Source: Oscillospiraceae bacterium (lineage in GTDB: Bacteria; Bacillota; Clostridia; Oscillospirales; Oscillospiraceae). From it: a stretch of 62,125 bases of DNA. Below are positions 15,787 to 25,500 of this stretch, in pieces. A model generated the notes under the pieces. The model was not told the origin of the DNA. It saw only the letters and a program-made list of their open reading frames with translations, and made no database searches. A program made the translations under genes and the position numbers. Where the stretch lies: positions 1 to 62,125 of the forward strand of contig CACXJE010000013.1 of NCBI GenBank assembly GCA_902767915.1, written 5' to 3'. Position 1 is the first letter of the stretch; each line of letters starts with the position of its first letter.

Positions 15787-18399
15787 TCAGTTTTGCGTGA
15801 GCTTCTTCAGCTCGTAGAGGATGTTCATGGCTTCAATGGGGGTCAGGGCCTCCACGGTCAGCGCCTCCAGGCGCTTGCGGATGTCCTCGTCCACCGGGTC
15901 CTTCAGGACGGTCTGGTCGATGGGCAGCTGGGTCTCATAGAGGGGGGCGCGGACCGGCACGATGATCCGGCTGGGGCCCTTCTCCTCCAGGTCCTGCAGG
16001 ATCTGCCGGGCCCGCTTGATGACCCGGTCCGGGATCCCCGCCAGCTTCGCCACCTCCACGCCGTAGCTGCCGTCGGCCACACCGGGCAGGATCTTCCGCA
16101 GGAAGATGATCTCATCCCGGCGGCGTTTGACGGAGATATTATAGTTTTTGATCTCGGGATGGCTGTCCGCCAGGGCGGTGAGCTCATGGTAGTGGGTGGC
16201 AAAGAGGGTCTTGCAGCCGATCCGCAGCCGGTCGCTGACATGCTCCAGCACCGCCTGGGCGATGGCCATGCCGTCATAGGTGGCGGTGCCCCGGCCGATT
16301 TCGTCCAGGATCAGCAGGCTCCGGGGGGTGGCGTTTTTCAGAATGTCCGCCACCTCGGTCATCTCCACCATGAAGGTGGACTGGCCGGCGGCCAGATCGT
16401 CGGAGGCTCCTACCCGGGTAAAGAGCTTGTCCACCACGCCGATCCGGGCGGATTTTGCCGGGACAAAGCTGCCCATCTGGGCCATCAGCACGATCAGGGC
16501 CACCTGCCGCATATAGGTGGATTTGCCCGCCATATTGGGGCCGGTGATCACGGCCACCCGCTCCTGCCTGCCGTCGAGATAGGTATCATTGGGCACGAAC
16601 AGGCTGTCGGTCAGGACCCGTTCCACCACGGGATGGCGGCCGTCCTTGATTTCAATGACCTCGGACAGATCCACCTCGGGCCGGCAGTAGCGGTTGCGAA
16701 CCGCCAGCTCCGCCAGACAGCAGAGCACGTCCGCCGCGGCAACCGCATGGGAGGTCTGCTGGATCCGGGCGGCGTTTTCCGCCAGGTATTCCCGCAGCTG
16801 GGTGAAGGCCTCGTATTCCAGGGCATTGACCCGGTCCTTGGCTCCCAGGATGGTGTTTTCCAGCTCCTTGAGCTCCTCGGTGATGTAGCGTTCCCCGTTC
16901 ACCAGGGTCTGCTTGCGGATATAGGTATCGGGCACCAGGCCCACCTGGCCCTTGGCCACCTCGATATAGTAGCCGAAGACCCGGTTATAGCCCACCCGCA
17001 GGTTTTTGATGCCGGTTTTCTCCTTTTCCCGGGCCTCGATCTGGGCCAGGGTGCCCTTGCCGCCGGACATGATGTCCCGCAGACGGTCGATTTCCTCGGA
17101 AAAGCCCGAACGGATCAGGCCTCCCTCCCGGACAGAAAAGGGCGGCTCGTCGGCGATGGTCTGCACAATCCGCTCCCGCAGATCCGACAGCTCGTCCAGC
17201 TCCCCGTCGATGACCCGGAGCATGGAGGCCTTGTAGCCTCCCAGGCAGGTCTTCACCGCCGGCAGCGTGGCGCTGCCCTGGGCCAGCTGCAGCAGATCCC
17301 GGGCGTTGGCGGCCCCGGTGACGATCCGGGCGGTGACCCGCTCCAGATCCGTGACCGCCTTCAGCGCCTCCAGCAGCTCCTGCCGGGGCAGGGTGGCCTT
17401 GTAGAGCTCCTCCACCGCGTCCAGCCGGGCCAGGATCTCATTGGGGTTCCGCAGGGGCTTTTCCATCCAGCCCCGGAGCATCCGGGAGCCCATGGCGGTC
17501 TTGGTGTGATCCATGACCCACAGAAGGCTGCCCTTCTTCTCCTTGCCCCGCAGAGTTTGCGTCAGCTCCAGGTTCCGGCGGGCGGTCAGATCCAGCTCCA
17601 GATACCGGCCGGACTGATAGTATTCCACGTGATGCACGTGACGCAGGTCCCCTTTTTGCAGATCCTTGAGGGTCTGGATCAGAGCCCCCAGGGCCATGTG
17701 AACCGGCCGGGGCAGGGCGGAAAGATCCTGGTCGAACTGGGTCTTCAACAGGGGCTCCGTGATCCGGGGATCGTAGATCCGGGGCGTGCCCACGTTGACG
17801 GCGCAGTTCAGCCGGATCTGCACGTCCCGGGCAAAGGCAGGGGCTGTGGCAAAGGACTGATCCACGATCAGCTCCTTGGGCTCGAAGCGGGCCAGCTCGG
17901 TGAAGGCCTTGTCCCGGGCGTCTGCCCCGGCGGAAAGGGTGGCGTAGGTCTCGCCGGTGGAAATGTCGCACAGGGCCACGCCGATGCCCTCGTCGGCGGC
18001 GTAGAGACTGGCATAGTAATTGTTGGTGCCCTCGTCCAGCATGGAGCTTTCCACCACGGTGGCGGGGGTGATGATCCGGATGATATCCCGATCCACCAGG
18101 CCCTTGGCCAGGGCAGGGTCCTCCATCTGCTCGCAGATGGCCACCTTGTAGCCCTTGGCCACCAGCCGGGCGATGTAGCCCTCGGCGGAGTGATAGGGCA
18201 CGCCGCACATGGGGGTCTGCTCCTCCGCGGACTTGCCCCGGTCCCGGGTGGTCAGGGTGAGATCCAGCTCCTTGGAGGCCGTTCTGGCGTCCTCGTCGAA
18301 CATCTCGTAGAAGTCTCCCAGCCGGAAAAACAGCAGGCAGTCCGGATGCTGGGCGTGGATCTCCATATATTGCTTCATCATTGGCGTCAATTCTGCCAT
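15787..18399 (-). CDS. mutS: DNA mismatch repair protein MutS
   Basis: 870 residues. The mismatch-binding N-terminus has FFRLGDFYEMF (the Phe-x-Glu wedge) and a connector. The ABC-type ATPase has ITGPNMAGKSTYMRQ (Walker A, about residue 620), LILDEIGRGTATYDG (Walker B) and FATHYHELTAL. The start is at MAELTPMMKQ (18397-18399) with GAGGT upstream; the longer frame extends into a repeat block. Follows miaB and precedes CPBP and mutL on one transcript. Confidence 0.98.
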   Translation of the reverse strand: MAELTPMMKQYMEIHAQHPDCLLFFRLGDFYEMFDEDARTASKELDLTLTTRDRGKSAEEQTPMCGVPYHSAEGYIARLVAKGYKVAICEQMEDPALAKGLVDRDIIRIITPATVVESSMLDEGTNNYYASLYAADEGIGVALCDISTGETYATLSAGADARDKAFTELARFEPKELIVDQSFATAPAFARDVQIRLNCAVNVGTPRIYDPRITEPLLKTQFDQDLSALPRPVHMALGALIQTLKDLQKGDLRHVHHVEYYQSGRYLELDLTARRNLELTQTLRGKEKKGSLLWVMDHTKTAMGSRMLRGWMEKPLRNPNEILARLDAVEELYKATLPRQELLEALKAVTDLERVTARIVTGAANARDLLQLAQGSATLPAVKTCLGGYKASMLRVIDGELDELSDLRERIVQTIADEPPFSVREGGLIRSGFSEEIDRLRDIMSGGKGTLAQIEAREKEKTGIKNLRVGYNRVFGYYIEVAKGQVGLVPDTYIRKQTLVNGERYITEELKELENTILGAKDRVNALEYEAFTQLREYLAENAARIQQTSHAVAAADVLCCLAELAVRNRYCRPEVDLSEVIEIKDGRHPVVERVLTDSLFVPNDTYLDGRQERVAVITGPNMAGKSTYMRQVALIVLMAQMGSFVPAKSARIGVVDKLFTRVGASDDLAAGQSTFMVEMTEVADILKNATPRSLLILDEIGRGTATYDGMAIAQAVLEHVSDRLRIGCKTLFATHYHELTALADSHPEIKNYNISVKRRRDEIIFLRKILPGVADGSYGVEVAKLAGIPDRVIKRARQILQDLEEKGPSRIIVPVRAPLYETQLPIDQTVLKDPVDEDIRKRLEALTVEALTPIEAMNILYELKKLTQN

Positions 18400-18420
18400 G
18401 ATATTACCTCCAATTGAGGA

Positions 18421-18663
18421 TGTAGGGGCGCTCCTTGAGCGCCCGCCGATCTGCGGAAAATCAGCGATTTGACGTAGGGACAAGCCGCGCTTGTCCGCCT
18501 CGCCGCAGGCGAGGGATCGCGCGGCGCGCGATCTGCCGCAGCCGGTCGGTCTTGGTGATTTGCCTCCGGCAAATTGCATTCGTGCCGAATGCCGGACAAG
18601 CAAGGCTTGTCCCTACGGCAGAGGCGGGCCCGGCGTGGGCGGGCGCGCAATGCGCGCCCCTAC
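18421..18663. repeat. Nested palindromic repeats between miaB and mutS
   Basis: About 240 bases of stacked inverted repeats: TGTAGGGGCGCTCC/GAGCGCC, GTAGGGACAAGCC...GGCTTGTCCCTAC as distant arms, GATCGCGCGGC-GCGCGATC and GGGCGCGCAATGCGCGCCCCTAC. The far arms GTAGGGACAAGC (from 18475) and its complement (ending near 18616) bracket the inner ones, as if one element had landed in another. The distal edge provides the miaB stop codon. Confidence 0.82.
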
Positions 18664-20066
18664 GGCGTGAGGGCGCCGATCAGCGACCAGGTGGTGGCGT
18701 CGGTGATCGTGACGCGGATAAACTGCCCGATCAGGGAATCGTCGCCCGCCAGGCGCACCAGGCGGCCGCCGTCGGTGCGGGCGGTGAGCTTGTCCCCGTC
18801 CTTCCCGTCCACCAGGACCCGGAGGGTTTTGCCGATATAGGCCCGGTGCTTTTCCTCGGAGATGGTGTTCTGCACCTGCAGCAGCCGGTCAAACCGGCGG
18901 TTTTTCTCCTCCTTGGGGGTGGGGTCCGGCAGCTCCGCCGCCGGAGTCCCCGGCCGGGGAGAGTAGATAAAGGTGAACAGGGCGTCGAACCGCACCCGCT
19001 CGATCAGACGGATCGTATCCTCGAACTCCTCTTCGGTCTCGCCGGGGAAGCCCACGATCACGTCGGAGGTATAGACCAGCTCCGGCATCAAGGACCGGCC
19101 GTAGTCGATGAGCTCCAGATATTTCGCCCTGTCGTAATGGCGGTTCATGGCCTTCAGGATCCGGTCGTTTCCGGACTGGAAGGGCAGGTGGAACTGCTTG
19201 GCGATCTTCGGATGGGCAGCCATGGTGTCAAAGAGCTTGTGGCTGGCGTCCCGGGGATGGGAGGTCATAAACCGCAGAGTGAATTCCCCCTCCAGCTCCG
19301 CGATGCTTGCCAGCAGGTCGGCAAAGTCGATATCCATGCCCAGGTCCTTGCCGTAGGAGTTGACGTTCTGCCCCAGGACAGTGATCTCCTTATAGCCCGC
19401 GGCGATCAGCTCCCGGCACTCGGCCAGAATGTCCTCCGGGAGACGGCTCCGCTCCCGGCCCCGGACGTAGGGGACGATGCAGTAGGTGCAGAAGTTGTTG
19501 CAGCCGTACATGATGGAGACCCAGGCCTTCAGATTGTTGGTGCGGATCACCGGCAGGCCCTCGGCAATGGCCCCGGCGGAATCCTCCACCGCCCAGGCCT
19601 TCCGGTGCCGGATCAGCACCCGGTAGAGGTGCTCCGGCAGCTGCCACAGGTGGTGGGGGGAGAAGATGCCGTCCACGTGGGTATAGCTGTTCTTCATGCG
19701 GCCGGAGATCTCGGGATTGCCCATCATGCAGCCGCAGACGAAGATCTTCTGGCCGGGATGCCGCCTTTTGGTGTGGACCAGGGCTCCCACGTTGCCGAAG
19801 ACCCGCTGCACCGCGTGGTCCCGGATGGCGCAGGTGTTGATGATCACCAGATCCGCCCCCTCGGCGGAGTCGGTGAAGCCGTAGCCGCAGCGGTCCAGGA
19901 TCCCCCGGATCTGCTCGGAATCCGCCTCGTTCTGCTGGCAGCCGTAGGTCTCCACATAGGCCGTCGGGGTGATCCCCTGGCCCTGCCACCAGGTTTTGAT
20001 ATAGTCGCTGATCTCCTCCTGCCGGCGCAGGTCCTCGGGAGAAATCAGGGGTGTTTTCCGTTCCAA
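18660..20066 (-). CDS. miaB: tRNA-2-methylthio-N6-dimethylallyladenosine synthase
   Basis: Radical-SAM methylthiotransferase that adds the 2-methylthio group to i6A37 after MiaA. 468 residues: an N-terminal UPF0004 domain (ETYGCQQNEADSEQI), the radical-SAM cluster CNNFCTYC (about residue 188) in MYGCNNFCTYCIVPYVRGRE, and a C-terminal TRAM domain. The start is TTG (20064-20066) with GGAGG eight bases upstream; no better ATG exists. Its TAG stop (18660-18662) is the edge of a palindromic repeat. First gene of the miaB-mutS-CPBP-mutL run. Confidence 0.96.
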   Translation of the reverse strand: MERKTPLISPEDLRRQEEISDYIKTWWQGQGITPTAYVETYGCQQNEADSEQIRGILDRCGYGFTDSAEGADLVIINTCAIRDHAVQRVFGNVGALVHTKRRHPGQKIFVCGCMMGNPEISGRMKNSYTHVDGIFSPHHLWQLPEHLYRVLIRHRKAWAVEDSAGAIAEGLPVIRTNNLKAWVSIMYGCNNFCTYCIVPYVRGRERSRLPEDILAECRELIAAGYKEITVLGQNVNSYGKDLGMDIDFADLLASIAELEGEFTLRFMTSHPRDASHKLFDTMAAHPKIAKQFHLPFQSGNDRILKAMNRHYDRAKYLELIDYGRSLMPELVYTSDVIVGFPGETEEEFEDTIRLIERVRFDALFTFIYSPRPGTPAAELPDPTPKEEKNRRFDRLLQVQNTISEEKHRAYIGKTLRVLVDGKDGDKLTARTDGGRLVRLAGDDSLIGQFIRVTITDATTWSLIGALTP

Positions 20067-20115
20067 ATCGCAGTCCTCCGATTCGAGATGATATTACTCC
20101 ACGATAATTCATGAT

Positions 20116-20144
20116 ATTATACCATTTTCCCCGTCGGATTGCAA
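20116..20144 (-). promoter_or_regulatory. Promoter for miaB operon
   Basis: Minus strand TTGCAA (20139-20144), 17-base spacer, TATAAT (20116-20121), about 50 bases before the miaB start. Diverges from the YibE/F promoter at 20169. Confidence 0.85.
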
Positions 20145-20168
20145 GGAATTTTTCCGGGCGGCCCGCCG

Positions 20169-20197
20169 TTGACAAGCGGTGATTTTTCCGGTATCAT
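20169..20197 (+). promoter_or_regulatory. Promoter for YibE/F gene
   Basis: TTGACA (20169-20174), 17 bases, TATCAT (20192-20197), about 30 bases before the ATG. Confidence 0.85.
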
Positions 20198-20227
20198 AGA
20201 GACAATCAAGCAAGGAGGCGCCGTCTG

Positions 20228-21517
20228 ATGAACGCCAGAAAACAACCGAAGCCCCGGCAAGTTCGGGCTGCGGCGGAGCCCAAGCCGCCCCTGCCCCGCC
20301 GATTTGCGGCATGGCTGCGCCGCAGCTGGCCGGCGATTCTGATTCTCATTCTCACCACCGGAGTGTTTTTCTATCTGTTTTTCACCGCCAACCAGGGCCG
20401 GATCTTCCGGAACGAAGCCAGCCGGGAGGAGGGCCGGCGCACCGTCAACGGTGAGACCGTCCAGGTCACCGTGGAGCGGGCCAAGATCATCAACCTGTCC
20501 AAGGACACCGTCAACCCGGATCCCATGAACCCCGACGGCAAGGAAAAGGGCACCCAGCGGGCGCTGATCGAGCTCCGGTCCGGTACCCATGCCGGCGAGC
20601 GGTTTGAGCTGGACGTGATGCCCGGCTGGTACACCGACGACAAGCTGGAGCTTGGCAGTCTGATCACCATCGCCGTGGCGGAAAACCTGGATACCGGCGA
20701 GATCCAATTTGACAGCTCAACCTACAGCCATGACCGGTCCACCGGTGTCTACGTGGTGCTGGGACTGTTTCTGCTGGTGGTGCTGCTGGTGGGAGGGCGG
20801 ACCGGGCTGAAATCCCTGCTGGGTCTGGTCTTCACCGTGGTGGCCCTGATCTGGATCTTCTGCCCCCTGTGGATGAAGGGCGCAGAGCCGGTTCCCCTGG
20901 CCTTCGGGCTCTGTGTGCTGGTGTCTGTGATGAGCTTTACGATCCTCGGAGGCGTCAGCCGGAAGACGATCTGCGCCGTGCTGGGCACTGTGGCCGGCAT
21001 GGGGCTGGCCGCTCTGTTCTCCTTCCTGGCCCAGCGGATCTGCAAAATCGACAGCTACGCCCTCTACGACGCGGGCCGGGACTTCGTGGATCTGGCCAAC
21101 CTGCAGCAGCGGGGCTACGGCCTCCACCTCCAGGGCCTTTTGAGCGCCGGCATCATCATTGCCTCCCTGGGCGCGGTGATGGACGTGGCCATGAGCCTGT
21201 CCTCCGCGGTCAGCGAGCTGAAAACCGTCAACCAGTCCCTGGGCTTCGTCGGGCTCTGGCGCTCCGGCATGCGGATCGGCCGGGATATGGTGGGCACCAT
21301 GACCAACACCCTGATCCTGGCCTTCGTGGGCAGCAGTCTGGTGCTGGTGCTGCGGCTCTGGTCCCAGGGCCCCAGCTACACCCGGCTGATCTCCTCCCGG
21401 TATCTGTCCGTGGAGCTGATTTCCGCCCTTTCCAGCTCCATCGGCGTGATTCTGGCGGTCCCTCTGACCGCCCTGATCGGCGCGGCCTTCTTCGGGAAGG
21501 CGAAATCCAGACAGTAA
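20228..21517 (+). CDS. YibE/F family membrane protein
   Basis: 429 residues. One N-terminal membrane anchor (about 37-57), an extracytoplasmic beta domain (70-165), then seven or so membrane segments carrying the YibE/F signatures VVLLVGGRTGLKSLLGLVFT, GIIIASLGAVMDVAMSLSSA and DMVGTMTNTLILAFVGSSL. YibE/F proteins are conserved in Firmicutes and Actinobacteria; no function is established. CAAGGAGG precedes the ATG. Monocistronic: a promoter lies directly upstream and a hairpin terminator downstream. Confidence 0.9.
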   Translation: MNARKQPKPRQVRAAAEPKPPLPRRFAAWLRRSWPAILILILTTGVFFYLFFTANQGRIFRNEASREEGRRTVNGETVQVTVERAKIINLSKDTVNPDPMNPDGKEKGTQRALIELRSGTHAGERFELDVMPGWYTDDKLELGSLITIAVAENLDTGEIQFDSSTYSHDRSTGVYVVLGLFLLVVLLVGGRTGLKSLLGLVFTVVALIWIFCPLWMKGAEPVPLAFGLCVLVSVMSFTILGGVSRKTICAVLGTVAGMGLAALFSFLAQRICKIDSYALYDAGRDFVDLANLQQRGYGLHLQGLLSAGIIIASLGAVMDVAMSLSSAVSELKTVNQSLGFVGLWRSGMRIGRDMVGTMTNTLILAFVGSSLVLVLRLWSQGPSYTRLISSRYLSVELISALSSSIGVILAVPLTALIGAAFFGKAKSRQ

Positions 21518-21553
21518 ACGGGCCCGGACCCTACAAGGAAATCAATTGAAAAT

Positions 21554-21597
21554 GACCGGATGTTACAGTTTGTTCTTGTACTTCCGGTCTTTTTCTG
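21554..21597 (+). terminator. Terminator after the YibE/F gene
   Basis: GACCGGA (21554-21560) pairs with TCCGGTC (21583-21589), followed by TTTTTCTG. The hairpin loop contains the -35 box of the next gene's promoter, so terminator and promoter overlap. Confidence 0.55.
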
Positions 21598-21604
21598 TTA
21601 TAAT
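21576..21604 (+). promoter_or_regulatory. Promoter for the RlmB-like gene
   Basis: TTGTAC (21576-21581), 17 bases, TATAAT (21599-21604). The expected transcript start is about 28 bases before the ATG at 21639. Confidence 0.82.
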
Positions 21605-21638
21605 AGATTAGATATTGTGAGAAAGTGTGTCTATTGCC

Positions 21639-22427
21639 ATGAAAACCAACAGAATTCCCCGACACTTTGAAGACAAAAAACAGCCCGACGAGCTTCCCGA
21701 GGGCATGATCGAGGGCCGCAACGCCCTGACCGAAGCCCTGAAAAGCGGCCGCACCATCGACAAGGTCTTTGTGGCCGAGGGCAACACCGACCGTTCTCTG
21801 GCCCGGCTGGTGGCCCAGGCCAAGGAGGCCGGCGCCGTGGTGGTCCCTACCGACCGGCGGAAGCTGGACTTTATGAGCCCCACAGGGGCCCATCAGGGTG
21901 TGATCGCCTCGGTGGCCGCCCATGAATACGCCTCCCTGGAGGACATTCTGGCCAGAGCCGCCGAAAAGGGCGAGGCGCCCCTGATCGTGATTTGCGACGA
22001 GCTTTCCGATCCCCACAACCTGGGCGCCATCCTCCGCACCGCCGAGTGCGCCGGGGCCCACGGCGTCGTCATTCCCAAGCGCCGCAGCGTGGGCCTCACC
22101 GCCGTGGTGGCGAAGACCTCCGCGGGAGCCGTGGAATACCTGCCCGTGGCCCGGGTCAGCAACATCAACCAGGCCATCCAGACCCTGAAGGACAACGGCG
22201 TGTGGATCTACGGCACCGCCGCCGACGCCGACAGCCCCCTCTATCGGACGGATCTCACCGGCCCCACCGCCATCGTCATCGGAAACGAGGGCGAGGGCAT
22301 GAGCAAGCTGGTCCGGGAGAACTGCGACGTGCTGGTCAGCATCCCCATGAAGGGGCAGATCTCCTCCCTCAACGCCTCTGCCGCCGCCGCGGTCATGCTG
22401 TATGAGGCCCTGCGCCAGAGAGCATAG
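21639..22427 (+). CDS. rlmB: TrmH/SpoU-family rRNA 2'-O-methyltransferase (RlmB-like)
   Basis: 262 residues from the ATG at 21639 (a GTG four codons upstream is possible; neither has a strong ribosome binding site). An N-terminal substrate-binding domain (GMIEGRNALTEALKSG) is followed by the SPOUT knot with SDPHNLGAILRTAECAG, IVIGNEGEGMSKLVRENCD and IPMKGQISSLNASAAAAVML, the three SpoU motifs. RlmB methylates the ribose of G2251 in 23S rRNA using SAM. Assignment within the family rests on the N-terminal domain; a tRNA target is possible. Confidence 0.87.
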   Translation: MKTNRIPRHFEDKKQPDELPEGMIEGRNALTEALKSGRTIDKVFVAEGNTDRSLARLVAQAKEAGAVVVPTDRRKLDFMSPTGAHQGVIASVAAHEYASLEDILARAAEKGEAPLIVICDELSDPHNLGAILRTAECAGAHGVVIPKRRSVGLTAVVAKTSAGAVEYLPVARVSNINQAIQTLKDNGVWIYGTAADADSPLYRTDLTGPTAIVIGNEGEGMSKLVRENCDVLVSIPMKGQISSLNASAAAAVMLYEALRQRA

Positions 22428-22432
22428 CGTAG

Positions 22433-22466
22433 TCAATTCTCACCTCTTCATTCTCAGTTCTCAGGG
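22433..22466. repeat. Heptamer array (TCAGTTC type)
   Basis: Units TCAATTC, TCACCTC, TTCATTC, TCAGTTC, TCAGGGA directly after the RlmB-like gene. Confidence 0.75.
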
Positions 22467-22530
22467 AAATGACGCAGGAGGGTTTCAATGATCCAGCCCC
22501 TCGTCCCTTCGGGGCGCGCGGGCCGGTCCG

Positions 22531-22565
22531 GTCCCTATTCCCTGTTCCCTATTCCCCAGTCCCTA
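22531..22565. repeat. Heptamer array (TTCCCTA type)
   Basis: Five copies: GTCCCTA, TTCCCTG, TTCCCTA, TTCCCCA, GTCCCTA, ending 20 bases before the start of the next gene. Confidence 0.9.
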
Positions 22566-22585
22566 ATTTGTTTGGAGTGCGTCAG

Positions 22586-25500
22586 ATGAAAAAGCACAAG
22601 AAACAATTGAATGATGACCGGATGCCGCCGGAGGCCTCCTCCGCCGTCCAGCCCGACGAGGATTTCGCCCGGATGCTGGCAGCGATGTTTGAGGCGGAGC
22701 TGGGCGACGGCAGCGAGGAGCGTCGCGGGTCTGCGCCTGCTCCCCGCTCGCCGGAGCTGTCCGCCGAACCGGAGGCGCCTTCCGCGCCGGACGCAGCCTC
22801 AGGCGCCGACAGCGCGGATCTGTTCCGAGCCGTTGACGAGCTTCTGGGTCCGTCTCAGCCTGCGGAAGCCGAACCGGAACCGGTCCCCGCGCCTGCGTCT
22901 CTGCCGGACCGGAGCTCCGCTTCTCTGCATACCGAGTCGGAGCCGGAGGAAGCGCCCCTCGGCAGAAAGGCGCTGCGGGCCCGGCGAAAAGCCGAAAAGC
23001 AGGCCCGCCGGGCGGCAAAAAAGGCGCAGGCAGAGGAGGACGACGGTCCCCTGGTGCTAAGCGCTTCCGGGCGGCAGGCGCTTGATCCGGCCCCGGACAG
23101 GCGCTCAGCCCCGGGAGACACCGGCCGCCTGGAGCTGCCGTCTCTGAACGCAAAGGCGCCTGAAGCCTTCGATCCTCTCCCCGCAGCGACCCAAAAGCCC
23201 GTCCCGGGCCGGGCCGCTTCGGAAAAGGACAAGCTTTTCACCATTCAGTTTGAAACCTTCCGGATTCCCAAGCTCTCCGAGACGCCCGCCCCTGCGGCGG
23301 AAGTGCCCGTCCGGGTCCCAAAGGAGCCGGTCGTCACGCCTGGTTCCCCTGCCCCCGGGGATCCGGAGGCACCGGAAGACGCGGACTGGTCCGATGCGCG
23401 GCTGTTCGCGGAGATTGACCGGGTCCTGTCCTATGACCCGTTCAGCGGAGATGCCCCGGCTGCTCCCCGGGAGGAGGTCCCCGAATCGTCGACTCCGGCG
23501 GAGCCTGATCGCCGCGACCTGTCCGCCCGGACAAAGCGGATCGAGACCGCAGCTCCTTTGCAGGAGGCGGAGCCCGCCGCCGCACCCATTCCTTCGGCGG
23601 ACACCGGGACCTCCGCCCCGGTAACGATGCCCTCCGCAGAAACCCTGAAGGGTCCGGGCCGCGGCGCTCTGATCGATACGGAGCCGCTGCCCAGTCTGGA
23701 GGAGCTGTTCCCCGCAGCAGTCGAGCCGGCTCCGGAGCCCATACCCGAACCGGTTCCGGAACCTGCGGAGGAACCTCTGCCGGAGACAGCGCCGGCACCG
23801 GAGGCTCCGGCGGACATTGCCTCCGCCGAGCCAGAAGCAGACGCCGCTCCCGAAAGCTGGGAGGCCCTGCCCTCCCCCCGGGAGCTGTTTGACAAACCCA
23901 CACGGGACACCTCGGCGCAGGAGGCAACGGAAACGCCCGAAGCCGACGCAGAACAGGCCAAGCCCCAGGCGCACCGCCGCAGGCGCTTCGGCTCCTGGCT
24001 CTCCGACCTGCTGCACCCGAAATTCAACGATTTACCGGAGGAGGAGCCGGACTTTTCCGTTCCGTCGGATCTGACGGAGGCGCCTCTTCCTCGGACCATA
24101 GATGCCCTGCCCGATCAGCTGCCGCTGGAGGGCTTCACGGCACCGGACCCCGGCAATGCCGACAGCGCAGAGCTGCCGGAGCAGCTGCCCCTTCTGGGCT
24201 TTGCTCCGGAGGCAACTGCCCCGGAGGAACCGGCTGTGCCGGTCCCACCCGCTCCCTTCGCTCCTGCTCCGGAGGCAACTGCGCCGGAGCGCCCGGCAGC
24301 TTCCCCCGTCCTTCCCTACGACTTCGAGGAGGAGCCAGAGGGAGAAGACGGGCCGGACCTGATCCCCCAGGTGCGGAACACCGGCAGCGCCGGCGGGAAA
24401 AGCCGTCGGGGCTCCCTGTCTCTGCAGGAGCTGCTGGCCGCCGCCATCCCCATGGAGGAGGCGGAGCCGCCTCTGGGCAGCGTCCGGCAGCCCCGGCCCC
24501 CGAAGCCCCCGGCGCAGCCCAAGGAGGAAACCGTCTCGGTGCCCCGGGAGGTGCCGGATCAGATCTCCACAATTCCGGAAAATCCCGCGGGTCTGATTCG
24601 GAAGGAGGCCTCTGCGGCCCAGAGCGCCAAGCCCGATACCTTCCAGTCGAAGTCCCCCGCGCCTCCGCAGGAGGCAGCGGAAGCCCGGCCCCGGAAGCCC
24701 GCCAAAAAACCGGCTGAACGGGAAGAACACCGCAAGGCTCCGGCTGCGCCCCCCGCAGCTCCGGTTCCCGCCGCTTCGGAGGCTGTCCCGCATCCGGCCC
24801 CGGCTGCTCCGGCCAAGGCCGCCGCGCCGGCCGCCCAGGACGTTCCGGTTCCCTCCGCTTCGGTCCGAACCAATCGGGAGCGGGCCCGGGCAGCGGCCCA
24901 GGCGGAGGCCCAAAAAACCCGGCAGGAGGCCCCGCCCCCGAAGCCCCGGCAGACCGAACGGCCCAGGCCGGCTCCCGCAAAGCGGGAAATCGCCATCCTC
25001 CATCCCGAGGAGGCCTATCGGAAATACGCGAAGTCCGTTTCTACCCTGGGCTCCCGGATGGTTCTGACCGGGCTGTTCACCGTGCTCAGCCTGTTTTTGA
25101 CCCTCTATCTAAGCCTGCAGTGGAAATTCCTGCCGGAAATCTTCTCCGGCGGCACCTCCACCTATGTGCTGCTGGCCCTGCTGATTGCCATGGTGCTGAC
25201 CAATCTCAGCCTGTACGCCGACGCTGTCAAGTCTCTCAAGGGCAAGAAGCACAGCCCCAATCTGCTGATCCTGCTGGCCACGATCTTCACCGCCCTGGAT
25301 ACCTTCCAGGCAGCCAAGGACCTGCGGCCCCAGTTCACCGCGGTGGTGGGTCTGCTGCTGCTGATCTCCCTCTGGGGGCAGTACGATCTGGGCATGGCCC
25401 TGATCACCACCGTGAAGGTCCTGCGGGACGGGGACGTCTCCGTCGGCGTCTCGGACGTGCCCGACATCACCAAGGGCAGCCGGGGTCTGACCCGGACGGA

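Noticed and set aside
15367-18417. A 1016-residue open frame on the plus strand opposite mutS and the CPBP gene
   Set aside because: It is antisense to clearly conserved MutS, lacks recognisable domains, and its composition (Gly/His/Gln/Val-rich) is the usual shadow of GC-rich genes.
18421-18663. Palindromic blocks as insertion sequences
   Set aside because: No transposase frame and no target duplications that I could identify; they are better described as non-autonomous intergenic palindromes.
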